Below, one piece after another: positions 34,709 through 46,410 of a stretch of DNA of 64,000 bases. Where the stretch lies: contig JAPXFQ010000798.1 of assembly GCA_028564705.1 (NCBI GenBank), positions 165,001-229,000 of the forward strand, written 5' to 3'. The stretch's first letter is position 1. The number at the start of each line of letters is the position of its first letter. A program made the translations under genes and the position numbers. The stretch comes from Apricaphanius iberus (lineage: Eukaryota; Chordata; Actinopteri; Cyprinodontiformes; Aphaniidae). The notes beneath the pieces were generated by a model. It searched no databases. It was not told the DNA's origin and worked only from the letters and a program-made list of their open reading frames with translations.

Positions 34709-34918
34709 AATGGACTGAATTTATATAGCGCTTTTCTAGTCAAAAAGCACTTTACACTGGAGCCAACTTCACCCATTCGCACTCAAAAAAGCACCCACAT
34801 TCATACATATAATTATTATTATTAATTTACGACAAGTGACTGGAAGAAGCTGGAATCGAACCCACGACTCTCCGATTCCAAGACACCTACTCAACCTACT
34901 GAGCCACTATCGCCCCAT
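34709..34918 (-). repeat. tRNA-derived SINE with good Pol III boxes
   Basis: On the minus strand the head at 34918-34850 reads TGGCTCAGTAGGTTGAGTAGG (A-box-like) and GGGTTCGATTCC (a perfect B box). The body and tail end in a sequence that on the plus strand starts TGGACTGAATTTATATAGCG, a very common fish repeat. The central part is shortened compared with the copy at 48269-48498. Confidence 0.8.
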
Positions 34919-36735
34919 ACTAATAGGGGAAAACTGCTGACTTAACACGGTAAACCAAAAAGGATCATCCCTAAATACACCTGGCTGTCCAGAGTGCTGC
35001 ATGAAAGCAAATTGTTGGAAAGTTGAGTGGAAGGAAAATAATGTGGTAGACGCAAATAAACCAAAAAGATTAAAGTGAGGAAATTAAAACAGTGCTTCAA
35101 AAGCCAACAAACACAGACATGGACTACAACTATCATTGCATTAAACCTCTCCGGAATCACCGACATCAGTAGCATCTTTATAGGATGAAGGAGAAAGTCG
35201 ACTGAACTGTACACCTTGAATTAAATATTTTCAATTTTGCATTTAATTTGGAAATTAAGAGTCTGGAAGCAGAGTGGATGGACACAGATTCAAAGTGTAC
35301 TGCAAGTCCAGTGTGAAGTTTCCAGTGAGTTATCATTTTGCCATCTGCTGGTGTTAGTCTACTTAACTTTCTGTAGCCCCAAGTCAATGCAGCCTTCTAC
35401 CAGGACATCATGCCTCCCTCTGCTGATAGGCTTATCAAGCGGCTGAATTCATTTCCCAGCAGACTTGGCTGTGGCTCACACTCCCAAAGGTACCAGAATC
35501 TGCTTAACTGCAAAGTTTGATTGAGTATTAAACTGTTTTCTCCCAAGCCTCGGAGAATTATCACAATATTTTAAAGTTTTTATTTGGTTTGTAATTTGTA
35601 AGCATATTGTTTGTTAAAAAAAAACTAAAAACACAGAATTGAATAATTTTGGTACATATTCTAAATACAGAAGTGTAAATGTGCAAATGTTTCTAGAATA
35701 TCTATTATAGACTGAACTAAAAAATGGGTAGATTAAAAACTATTAACCATAACATTCTTCACTGATAAAAATAACGTGTAGGATTTACTTAAAAAATTAT
35801 TGTAAGTATTTGAACTAATTTTTTCTAAGTAAATTTTAATGCTTGAATATCAAGTACAACTTACCTGCCAGTATCTAGTAAAATTGACTTAACTCTTAAT
35901 GTAACATTTGTGAAGAAATTTAGTAAATGTTACTTAAATATATTTAATTTACCAGGTTGTATTTATTAAAATGAATTAAGTAATTTAAATGCCTAAATTA
36001 CAATAATATGGACTAGAGACTGGAATTAAACCAACAATCTTTGGATTCTCAAGCCAGAGTTCAACTAACCCTCACACATACCCAATTAGAACCTTACAAG
36101 TCACTGAAACAATACGATAACAGCATTCAAAATGACACTAAATGCTCTTTAAAGCATAACACAAAACATTACATTTTTTCAAAAGTTAAACTTAAAAGTT
36201 CTAGATAGTTCTTCTTTTGGTCAGTTCCTCTTACAAACATTAGCATAAAGATCAGGTGCTAATTCTTTGAATTTCTCGACTGGAGTGTGAGCAAGACAAC
36301 ATCAGCAGCACATATGAGGCATCGGCTGTCCATGACTTCTATATATTGATATCTGCAATATAATAACCCTTATCGGTCAATCTCTACTTGCAATTACAAT
36401 ACTGCACACGATGAAATTTTGAATACAATTAAACATATTGTTGCAGGTTCAGTGGAGGGCCAGGAATCTCACGGCCTACAGGGAAATCCTACATAGTCCA
36501 TTCTACATGAATACACCTCATAGTACCATCAATACGACACCATGGCCCAAGAATCCATACAGAATCGCATATACATCACTGGCTGACCAAGCGACACCCA
36601 ATAAGCTCTTATAATGTCAAATCTCAAAAACAAAAGCTGATTCAGAAATATTAGTCAACATAGTTTTAATAACACCAAAGTATATGAGAGCTCAACAAGT
36701 TTGTCCAACAAAACGCGCATTGTCGCAATTTTATA
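34919..36735. other. intron, possible old MITE
   Basis: Intron. About 35760-36010 is a run of AAT-rich text with repeated TTACTTA/AAGTAA motifs that resembles a widespread fish non-autonomous repeat, but no ends were resolved. Confidence 0.4.
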
Positions 36736-38293
36736 CACTACCGTTCAAAAGTTTGGGGTCACCCAAACAATTTTGTGTTTTCCATGAAAAGTCACACTTA
36801 TTCACCACCATACGTTGTGAAATGAATAAAAAATAGAGTCAAGACATTGACAAGGTTAGAAATAATGATTTTTATTTTAAATAAGATTGTTTTTACATCA
36901 AACTTTGCTTTCATCAAAGAATCCTCCATTTGCAGCAATTACAGCATTGCAGACCTTTGGCATTCTAGCTGTTAATTTGTTGAGGTAATCTGGAGAAATT
37001 GCACCCCACGCTTCTAGAAGCAGCTCCCACAATTTGGATTGGTTGGATGGGCACTTCTTGCGTACCATACGGTCAAGCTGCTCCCACAACAGCTCAACGG
37101 GGTTCAAATCTGGTGACTGCGCTGGCCACTCCATTACCGATAGAATACCAGCTGCCTGCTTCTTCTCTAAATAGTTCTTGCACAATTTCGAGGTGTGTTT
37201 TGGGTCATTGTCCTGTTGTAGGATGAAATTGGCTCCAATCAAGCGCTGTCCACTGGGTATGGCATGGCGTTGCAAAATGGAGTGATAGCCTTCCTTATTC
37301 AGAATCCCTTTTACCCTGTACAAATCTCCCACCTTACCAGCACCAAAGCAACCCCAGACCATCACATTACCTCCACCATGCTTAACAGATGGCGTCAGGC
37401 ATTCTTCCAGCATCTTTTCAGTTGTTCTGCGTCTCACAAACGTTCTTCTTTGTGATCCAAACACCTCATCTTTTGCCCATCTTAATCTTTTTCTTTTATT
37501 GGCCAGTCTCAGATATGGCTTTTTCTTTGCCACTCTGCCCTGAAGCCCAGAATCCCGCAGCCGCCTCTTCACTGTAGATGTTGACACTGGTGTTTTGCGG
37601 GTACTATTTAATGAAGATGCCAGTTGGGGACCTGTGAGGCGTCTGTTTCTCAAACTAGAGACTCTAATGTACTTATCTTCTTGCTCAGTTGTGCAACGCG
37701 GCCTCCCACTTCTTTTTCTACTCTGGTTAGAGCCTGTTTGTGCTGTCCTCTGAAGGGAGTAGTACACACCGTTGTAGGAAATCTTCAATTTCTTAGCAAT
37801 TTCTCGCATGGAATAGCCTTCATTTCTAAGAACAAGAATAGACTGTCGAGTTTCAGATGAAAGTTCTCTTTTTCTGGCCATTTTGAGCGTTTAATTGACC
37901 CCACAAATGTGATGCTCCAGAAACTCAATCTGCTCAAAGGAAGGTCAGTTTTGTAGCTTCTGTACCGAGCTAAACTGTTTTCAGATGTGTGAACATGATT
38001 GCACAAGGGTTTTCTAATCATCAATTAGCCTTCTGAGCCAATGAGCAAACACATTGTACCATTAGAACACTGGAGTGATAGTTGCTGGAAATGGGCCTCT
38101 ATACACCTATGTAGATATTGCACCAAAAACCAGACATTTGCAGCTATAATAGTCATTTACCACATTAGCAATGTATAGCGTGTGTTTCTTTAAAGTTAAG
38201 ACTAGTTTAAAGTTATCTTCATTGAAAAGTACAGTGCTTTTCCTTCAAAAATAAGGACATTTCAATGTGACCCCAAACTTTTGAACGGTAGTG
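36736..38293 (-). mobile_element. Tc1 element copy 1, 1558 bp, complete ends
   Basis: Perfect terminal repeats begin CACTACCGTTCAAAAGTTTG at both ends, with TA directly outside each end (36734-36735, 38294-38295). It carries one long transposase frame on the minus strand. It is about 99% like the inverted copy at 41298-42855 and has exactly the same length. It lies within the intron upstream of exon A. Confidence 0.95.
36898..37881 (-). CDS. Tc1 transposase, open but lacking first catalytic Asp segment
   Basis: The 327-residue frame is intact. An N-terminal paired-like DNA-binding region (ETRQSILVLRNEGYSMREIA, about residues 10-29) is followed by GRPRCTT near 60-66. The catalytic core has QQDNDPKHT (second Asp) and PAQSPDLNPVELLW (third acidic residue, Glu). 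Family transposases have about 20 residues between RLRWAK and VFGSQRR, including the W-T/S-D-E-S motif with the first catalytic Asp. Here RLRWAKDEVFGSQRR is contiguous, so that Asp appears deleted. The protein may bind its terminal repeats but probably cannot cut DNA. The start ATG at 37881 fits the family N-terminus. Confidence 0.9.
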   Translation of the reverse strand: MARKRELSSETRQSILVLRNEGYSMREIAKKLKISYNGVYYSLQRTAQTGSNQSRKRSGRPRCTTEQEDKYIRVSSLRNRRLTGPQLASSLNSTRKTPVSTSTVKRRLRDSGLQGRVAKKKPYLRLANKRKRLRWAKDEVFGSQRRTFVRRRTTEKMLEECLTPSVKHGGGNVMVWGCFGAGKVGDLYRVKGILNKEGYHSILQRHAIPSGQRLIGANFILQQDNDPKHTSKLCKNYLEKKQAAGILSVMEWPAQSPDLNPVELLWEQLDRMVRKKCPSNQSKLWELLLEAWGAISPDYLNKLTARMPKVCNAVIAANGGFFDESKV

Positions 38294-39093
38294 TAGTTTC
38301 CTTCTAGTTATTTGCTTTGTGTTTTTTAGTATTGATTTCAATTTTTCTAATTCACGCCTCAAACAGCCTTGCTCTTTGTACCTGTGATTAGCTGTGACTA
38401 AAACCTGTGCCTCCTATTTTCCAAAGTCTTTAAAATGAAAATGTGTCATAAAATCTTTCTACCTCTTTATTCATTCTACTTTCTTTCCTGTTTTTTTTTC
38501 TTTTTTTGCTATCACTCCATCTCAAAGGCAAAATCAGTCTTAATTGGCTCCAGAGGGCTTGAGGAGACTCTGTGTCATTGGTGATGTGGGTCCTGATTGG
38601 TCCAGAGGTTCAGGCCCCCAACAGACCCTTGTTAGTGTGCAGGGTCTTTTTTCTTTTCTCATTAGTCCGATGAACTCGTTTACTGATGGGGGGGCTGTTT
38701 ACCAGTGTAGAACAGAGGAAGTTGAGGGATATGATGGAGAGGAGGAGGGGTAAGGAAGATGAGCACAGATGAGACGTACAGGAGTCACAGTTTATAGAGT
38801 GAAGTGCCATTAAATCTGAGCCTTCTCTCTCATTTGTTTCTGTATTCACGTGTTTTCATTGCAGATGCTTCAATCTGTGGTCAACCAACTGGGAAACGAT
38901 CTGTGGGAGTAAAGCAATTATATCCAGATATCAAAATTCTCCCTGCATTAGTTTATGCATATTTGAACAGAAACAGCCCTCTTAATGTGTTATGCTTCAT
39001 CCTACAGTTGCATTACAATAAATGTGAATGTCAATGAAATGTTGATTTATTCCTGTAATTCAATTCCAAAGGTAGATCTGATTCACTAATATT

Positions 39094-40790
39094 TTGTATG
39101 AAATCTGCCTAGGCCTTCAGAATCCACAGAGCAGGCTACTGTACGTTGTAACTGAACTGACACGGTCAGCTGTGATAGCCAATCTGGATGGCATTAATTT
39201 GGCCTCTGGTAATAATGTAAAGAACCTCGTAATTTTAGATCAAGACATGACATTTAAATCTCCTACTAAACAGGTTTCTAGGATTTCTTTCTTTCACCTT
39301 CGGAATATTGCTAAAATCAGAAACATCCTGTCCAGGAGTGATGCAGAGAAACTAGTCCATGTATTTGTTACTTCGAGGCTGGACTACTGTAATTCCTTAT
39401 CAGGAAGTCCACAAAATGCAATCAAAAGCCTTCAGTTGATCCAAAATGCTGCAGCAAGAGTTCTGATGAATATTAAAAAGAGAGATCACATTTCTCCTGT
39501 TTTGGCTTCTCTCCATTGGCTCCCTGTTAAATCCAGAATAGAGTTTAAGATCCTCCTAGTTACCTGTAAAGCCCTTAATAATCAGCTCCATCGTAAATCA
39601 GAGATCTGATTGTTCCATATGTTCCTAACAGAGCACTTTGTTCTCAGAATGCAGGTCTACTGGTAGTTCCAGGATTTGTAAAAGTAGAATAGGAGGCAGA
39701 TCTTTTAGTTATCAGGCTCCTCTACTGTGGAACCAGCTCCCAGTTTTAGTCCATGAGGCAGATACTCTGTCTGTTTTTAAGACTAGGCTTAAAACCTTCC
39801 TTTTTGATAAAGCTTGTAGTTACTTATATAGACTCTAGACCTTATAATCCCTCTCCGATTTCTATCAGTAATGTAATAATTTACCAGAATAAAATTATTA
39901 GAGAATTGAACAAAGATTGAATCATGAATCAGGACAGAAGAAGATTTACACCAGGTTTTAAGGCTAGAAAGTGATGGACAAAGATAATGCCAGAGTCTTC
40001 GGAAAAACGGGCCTTTATCTACTCCAGTTATATCACTTACCAATAATATTATCTCTCTAATACATAGATTCTGGAGAGGGTGCAGTCCTATGAGCAAGGA
40101 GAGATGCATAAGCACTACAATACTTACCCACTTACCTCCTTCTTTCCTCCTGGATTTCCAGGCAGGGAGTAGAGGGAGATGGAGTGTTCAGCCCGATCCG
40201 GCGAGGGGAGGATGCAGCCCGGTCCGGCAGCCCTCCTCAACTCCATCTCCCTCACACCATACATTGCTAATAGACTTAAGAATTAGGAAAAAAATTATCC
40301 TTTTTCAGACTCAACTGACCCTTACACACCTTCTACTTTTCTTTTCTACTACTCTCCAGCTATATTTTTCCTAATGTTAATGCAATAGTTAACCCAGTTT
40401 TTTCTCTCAGTGTTTTTCTCCCGAAAGAAGCTCTACCCGGTCTGGTACAGCATCCTGTCTCTTTTCTGTCTTCTCAGACCCCCAGACGGTCGTGGCAGAT
40501 GACCGCTTGTACTGAGCCAGGGTTCTGTTGGAGGTTTCTTCCTGTTAAAGGGGAGTTTTTCCTTTCCACTGTCTGTACATGCTTGCTCAGTATGAGGGAT
40601 TGCTGAGGAATTGCTGTGGTTGGAGTCTGCATGATCCGGGCACAACCTCACACCGATGACTCATCGCAATCTGCTGGGATTCCTTACATAAAAAACTTGG
40701 CTGATTGGAATGTTCGTGTGGTTTTATTGACATGACTTTTGTTGTGAACTGGCGCTATATAAATAAAAGTGAATTGAAAAATCAGCTCTC
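39094..40790 (+). pseudogene. L2/CR1-type LINE 3' half
   Basis: The frame 39094-39609 includes NVKNLVILDQDMTFKS, LVHVFVTSRLDYCNSLSG, LQLIQNAAARVLMNIKKRDH and ISPVLASLHWLPVKSRIEF, the RT C-terminus of L2-like fish LINEs. The next frame, 39638-39838, has GGRSFSYQAPLLWNQLPVLV and FKTRLKTFLFDKA. The 3' UTR follows, with GCTGTGGTTGGAGTCTGC, and ends GGCGCTATATAAATAAAAGT, the usual LINE tail. 5'-truncated and frameshifted. It lies between the two inverted Tc1 copies. Confidence 0.85.
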
Positions 40791-41297
40791 AAGTCTGCAA
40801 CAGCTAGAAGGAGTCACGTTGATGTCTGCGTTTTCTGATTGGATAAGCAACCATGAGAGTGTGAAAGGTGGATTTTAGGAAAATATCTGAACCGAACCTG
40901 GAGCTTCGTTAGCTACTGAGGGCTACCAGCAGTGTATTATTTAACACACGATGGTTGAAGAATGGATATATTTGGTAGGAGATATTCTTGCCACACCATT
41001 TTCAGGACTGACTTTTCAAGAAAATCGGACAGGACTCATCATGGACCTGGACATAAAAACTACAACAGAACCATTGAGGTCATCTTGAGAAAAGAAAGAA
41101 GGATGTATTTTACTTTCAGATAAGCAGGCGATGTGGAGAAGATCCATGTTGGTGAGTGCAAGCATTTAGTTTCTATTTTTAATATGTAGTTTGCCCTGCG
41201 ATTAACTGTTGACCTGTCCAGGGGTAGACTCCGCCTCCTGCTTGATGACCGCTGGTTTGAATTGTTTGTTTTTTTATCGCCTCAAAAGTGTCTTAAA
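40791..41297. other. intron/repeat spacer between LINE and Tc1 copy 2
   Basis: No gene. Near 41195-41250, GCGATTAACTGTTGACCTG and CCGCCTCCTGCTTGATGACC match a dispersed fish repeat motif, but boundaries are unclear. Confidence 0.4.
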
Positions 41298-42855
41298 CAC
41301 TACCGTTCAAAAGTTTGGGGTCACATTGAAATGTCCTTATTTTTTAAGGAAAAGCACTGTACTTTTCAATGAAGATAACTTTAAACTAGTCTTAACTTTA
41401 AAGAAACACACGCTATACATTGCTAATGTGGTAAATGACTATTCTAGCTGCAAATGTCTGGTTTTTGGTGCAATATCTACATAGGTGTATAGAGGCCCAT
41501 TTCCAGCAACTATCACTCCAGTGTTCTAATGGTACAATGTGTTTGCTCATTGGCTCAGAAGGCTAATTGATGATTAGAAAACCCTTGTGCAATCATGTTC
41601 ACACATCTGAAAACAGTTTAGCTCGGTACAGAAGCTACAAAACTGACCTTCCTTTGAGCAGATTGAGTTTCTGGAGCATCACATTTGTGGGGTCAATTAA
41701 ACGCTCAAAATGGCCAGAAAAAGAGAACTTTCATCTGAAACTCGACAGTCTATTCTTGTTCTTAGAAATGAAGGCTATTCCATGCGAGAAATTGCTAAGA
41801 AATTGAAGATTTCCTACAACGGTGTGTACTACTCCCTTCAGAGGACAGCACAAACAGGCTCTAACCAGAGTAGAAAAAGAAGTGGGAGGCCGCGTTGCAC
41901 AACTGAGCAAGAAGATAAGTACATTAGAGTCTCTAGTTTGAGAAACAGACGCCTCACAGGTCCCCAACTGGCATCTTCATTAAATAGTACCCGCAAAACA
42001 CCAGTGTCAACATCTACAGTGAAGAGGCGGCTGCGGGATTCTGGGCTTCAGGACAGAGTGGCAAAGAAAAAGCCGTATCTGAGACTGGCCAATAAAAGAA
42101 AAAGATTAAGATGGGCAAAAGATGAGGTGTTTGGATCACAAATTAGAACGTTTGTGAGACGCAGAACAACTGAAAAGATGCTGGAAGAATGCCTGACGCC
42201 ATCTGTTAAGCATGGTGGAGGTAATGTGATGGTCTGGGGTTGCTTTGGTGCTGGTAAGGTGGGAGATTTGTACAGGGTAAAAGGGATTCTGAATAAGGAA
42301 GGCTATCACTCCATTTTGCAACGCCATGCCATACCCAGTGGACAGCGCTTGATTGGAGCCAATTTCATCCTACAACAGGACAATGACCCAAAACACACCT
42401 CGAAATTGTGCAAGAACTATTTAGAGAAGAAGCAGGCAGCTGGTATTCTATCGGTAATGGAGTGGCCAGCGCAGTCACCAGATTTGAACCCCGTTGAGCT
42501 GTTGTGGGAGCAGCTTGACCGTATGGTACGCAAGAACTGCCCATCCAACTAATCCAAATTGTGGGAGCTGCTTCTAGAAGCGTGGGGTGCAATTTCTCCA
42601 GATTACCTCAACAAATTAACAGCTAGAATGCCAAATGTCTGCAATGCTGTAATTGCTGCAAATGGAGGATTCTTTGATGAAAGCTAAGTTTGATGTAAAA
42701 ACAATCTTATTTCAAATAAAAATCATTATTTCTAACCTTGTCAATGTCTTGACTCTATTTTCTATTCATTTCACAACGTATGTTGGTGAATAAGTGTGAC
42801 TTTTCATGGAAAACACAAAATTGTTTGGGTGACCCCAAACTTTTGAACGGTAGTG
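41298..42855 (+). mobile_element. Tc1 element copy 2, 1558 bp, complete ends
   Basis: Same terminal repeats as copy 1, in the opposite orientation, with 3004 bp between the copies. The right flank is TA (42856-42857); the left flank is AA (41296-41297), so one base of the target duplication has changed. Differences from copy 1 are scattered single bases. Confidence 0.95.
41710..42687 (+). pseudogene. Tc1 transposase with premature stop
   Basis: Same protein as at 36898-37881, including the RLRWAKDEVFGSQ deletion. It stops at codon 281 because a CAA Gln codon became TAA (42550-42552), just after the DLNPVELLWEQL block. Other visible changes are Gly to Asp after RDSGLQ, Arg to Ile in GSQRRT, Lys to Asn before CPSN and in MPKVC, and a Lys codon turned to TAA near the old end (42685-42687). 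Even without the stop it would lack the first catalytic Asp segment. Confidence 0.9.
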
Positions 42856-42857
42856 TA

Positions 42858-43419
42858 CATGGTATCACCTTTCCACTTCTGGAGTCATCGTAAAACTCAT
42901 CTTCAGCAATCCTCTGATGAGTTGATATCCATTTAATAGCATTTGTTATTATTTTAAATAATATTAAATCTAAATTATCTGCCCAGAGATTTGCATATAA
43001 AAATGAAATTGAACGATTGCACTTAAAATACCAATACCTGCTGTGGTTCCTGCTCAGCATGGAACTAAAATGCTAACCCATTTGTTGGTAATCAAACAGT
43101 GAGATTGCTGCAGAGGTTATTGTCATGAGGTTTTGGAGTTTTCCCTCAGACAGATGAGTTCTCATGGGGGTTTAGATGTTGTACTGGAAGCTGAATCCAC
43201 GCTCTGCTGCCACTCTGGAGACTAGAATTAAGCTCCGAAGTGGAGCCAAAGTTTTAAAATAATGAAACATTTCCACACCTGAAGCGAGACAGAGAGAGAG
43301 AGAGAATATGTGTTTATCAATATCTTCAGAATGGTTCCTGTCTCTTTGAAAAATGAGAGAAAGCCCAGTTCATGACATGAATTTAGAAACTTCTGATACA
43401 TTAACTGATATATTTAAGT
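42858..43419. other. intron, nothing recognised
   Basis: Intron sequence with a short GA run near 43290. No gene or defined repeat seen. Confidence 0.5.
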
Positions 43420-43938
43420 TGGAGGTAAACCTGTCTGTGCACACCTGGATCTTAAGGTCACAACTGGAAGACACCTGGTACTCCCAGCCTACTGGTTTAA
43501 CAGAGGAGGTAAAATCAAGAGAAATCACCCCAGATATCAGGAAGATAATAATGAAGTCTGGTTCATCCTTGAGAACAATTACCAGATGTTTAAAGGTCCC
43601 ATGTTCATCTGATCACACAATAATGGACAAGTTAAGGCATGATGAGAATGTCCAGCCATCACACCATGCAGGAAGGAGACAGGTTTTGTGTCCTAGAGAT
43701 GAACGGGTTCTGGTATGAAATGTGCAAAATGACCCCAAATGAAAAACCAAAGACCGTGTGAAGATGCTGTTGAAGTTGGTTAGACATGGGCTCAAAGGTA
43801 AATCAGCTAGGAAGAAGCCATTACTCCAAATAAACTTTGAAAAGTCGGAATAGAGTTTCCAAATGTTCTCAGGGACTAAGACCGTCATTCCTGGAGACAT
43901 CCTGTGGTCTGATTGAACTGGATTGGAACTGATTGGCC
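43420..43938 (+). pseudogene. Sleeping-Beauty-type Tc1 transposase, N-terminal part
   Basis: The plus frame to 43718 includes SREITPDIRKIIMKSGSSLR, TITRCLKVPCSSDHTI and HHAGRRQVLCPRDERVLV, matching the DNA-binding domain (helix-turn-helix and GRRR) of the salmonid/Sleeping-Beauty-type Tc1 transposase. The reading goes on with degraded text (SARKKPLLQ-like) to the first catalytic region, where a hAT MITE is inserted. The remainder is at 44595-44990. Confidence 0.75.
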
Positions 43939-43946
43939 ATGATTAC

Positions 43947-44594
43947 TAGAGCTGTTGAAATGAATATTTAATTAATCAAATTGATGCATCGCCATGTTGA
44001 TACAAACACAGAATACCACCATATTTGATTATAAGAAAATAACATCCTGACGACTCCCCAACTCCCACCTGCCCCGCCTTCTCCCACATAAGGCTGACAA
44101 GTGCAGCTTCGCCTTTGCTATGATCCACTGCAGTCATGACAGTATGGTAATATTTATGCTACCAACGTGAGAGCAAACAAGTGAACAAACAATAATGCCT
44201 GCTCTGTGTTAGCGTGCAACTGTGCGATGTGTAAAAACTGCTTCTGTCTCATTTAAGGGACACCTATAATATTTTGTATCCATCAAGATTGTATAAATTT
44301 ACTGTAGATTTTTGAAGAAAGTCCCAGATAAAAGAAAACTGTTACACATAAAACCAGAAAATATGAAAATAGTTGAACGATTAAAAAAAATCCTCATAAT
44401 GACTGTATCTATGCTATGTTGGTGCAAATGTTTGATAAATAACAGAAACAAATGTCTGACATCTGTTTATTATTGGAAACATTTACTATAACATTATTAA
44501 AAACAAACCCAAATCAAATAATTGTGATGCATCGAGACATTGAATGAAATTATAATCATAATCAAATCGTATGACGTGATGATTTATACCTCTA
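43947..44594. mobile_element. hAT-type MITE (648 bp) in the Tc1 remnant
   Basis: The left end TAGAGCTGTTGAAAT and right end (reverse) TAGAGGTATAAAT form inverted repeats, with further complementary blocks around GATGCATCG near both ends. The flanks ATGATTAC and ATAATGAC match at 6 of 8 bases, a decayed 8-bp duplication. The second equals the sequence expected in the uninterrupted Tc1 gene. No coding capacity. Confidence 0.75.
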
Positions 44595-44990
44595 ATAATG
44601 ACCATCTTTACATTTGGAGGAAAGAGGGGGATGCTTGTAATCCTGCGAACATCATACCTAATGTGAAGTATGGGGGTGGCAGCATCATGATGTGGGGCCA
44701 TTTTGCTGCAGGGGGAACTGCTGCACTTCGTAAACAAATGGTATCAGGAAAAAAGAAGATTATATCGTTGGGTACATTGGGTTTTCCAGATGGAGAGTGA
44801 CCCTCATCATCAAGCCATAGTGGTTCCAGAGTGGTAGAAGGAAACGACCATGTCCAAAGTCCATGTTTTGGCGTAGCCCTAACAAAGCCCTGACCTACGT
44901 CCATGGGAATGTGTGAGCACAGTGGGCTATAAACCCGACCCAGTTCCACTGGTTCTGTTAATGTGTAGAAACTGTGTTTTTGGATCATAA
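44595..44990 (+). pseudogene. Sleeping-Beauty-type Tc1 transposase, catalytic part
   Basis: Resumes as NDHLYIWRKEGDACNPANII, then VKYGGGSIMMWGHFAAGGTA, the middle of the transposase core. It continues in decayed form through GFPDGE, where QMDNDP would be expected, to PRPTSMGMCEHSGL near 44900. The second Asp motif is not intact. It belongs with 43420-43938 as one interrupted element. Confidence 0.7.
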
Positions 44991-45424
44991 GAAGGTATTT
45001 GACTCCGCTCACTTAGTTCAAACACTGTATTACTTCCATATTACAGTGGTTTCATTGGCTACTACTTCAGAAATCTTTTTACAACTTTGTGTTTACATCT
45101 TCAAATTGATTAGCTCTGAGCTACTTGTCCAAAAATTCAAAGTTAACTTGGAGATACCTGTCTTTTACTGACCACCCAAAAAAACATGTGAAGTGCAGTA
45201 CCACCAAGCTTTAAGAAAATGGAGTAAAGTCAACATGGTTGTCAGTCTTCCTCACACTCCAGTTCCATATGAGATCTCAGCTCATGGAATAATTGCTATT
45301 TTTGTGTGTTTAATTTTCTTTTAGTAAATCAACAATTCAGAAAAACATATTGTAATGAAAATTGTTTTATAATCTAATTTCAGTATTTCAGAAAAATAGT
45401 TTTTAAAAACAAACAAACAAAAAC

Positions 45425-45786
45425 ACTCAGGTCCTCTAACTCCAGTCTACTCAAGATCCCTAGAATTAGGGGAGAATGTGGAGAAGCAGCTTTCAGTTTT
45501 TATTCTCCTCTAATCTGGAACTAACTTCCAGATGACTGCAAAGCTGCTGAATCGTTGAGATCTTTTAAATCAAGGATAAAATCCCATCTGTTTAAAGCTC
45601 GCTTTGAGTCATGTTTTCATATATAATAATTTTTTGTGTATTACATACTGTCATCTTATTATGTATGGTCAGTTATTATCTACTCTGTTTTCTCTATGCC
45701 GTTTTTTCTTTTTCACTGAATCATGTAAAGCATCTTACATTACCCTGTTGATGAAAGTGTGTGATACAAATAAAACTGCCTTGCCT
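45425..45786 (+). mobile_element. LINE 3' end
   Basis: Contains GGAGAAGCAGCTTTCAGTTT and TCTGGAACTAACTTCCAGATG (RT C-terminal tail), then CTTTTAAATCAAGGATAAAA and the end ACAAATAAAACTGCCTTGCC. Same tail type as 58560-59277. 5'-truncated. Confidence 0.75.
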
Positions 45787-46364
45787 TTATTTCGGAATTT
45801 TTTTTTTTTTTTTTATGAGTGCAATGAACTTCCTTAACATCTCTTGAAAATTTGTTGATTCTTGGAATAAACCCAGTCCTCTTTATTTTATGTGCACAAA
45901 TTGTGCTAACTGTTGTTTTCCAATTATTTGAAAGAAATCTTTATTGCCACAACAGACAGAGCAGAATCAGGGAGGAAATGGCCCAGCATAAGCCTTGCTC
46001 TTTTAACCTGTGCAGTCTGTAGGTGAAAAGAGAATAAAAGGGAGTAAGAAAAAAATCTACTGAAAAATGGGACTTTAAGGTTAATTTGAACAATAAATTA
46101 AGTGCTACTCAGCTTTGTTTTAAAATTTAAAAATGTCCGCTTTTATTTCTATCACCACAGTAGAAAGAGGAGAGTCAGGGAGGAGACATAAGACCAACAG
46201 CAGGGACAGTGATGATGACGGGTCTTCAGAAGTAAGGAAGGATTAGAAGGGGCTAGAACAGTGAATTAAGACTAACATTTAAGTTTGGTTATTTATTCCT
46301 ACTGAGCAGCCGCTGTCCTGTAACTACTCAGTTTATTATTGGTAATATTGATAATGAAACATTA

Positions 46365-46410
<46 letters not shown>

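Noticed and set aside
36898..37881. Calling this an active autonomous Tc1 transposase because the frame is intact.
   Set aside because: The segment that should hold the first catalytic Asp is absent, so activity is unlikely.
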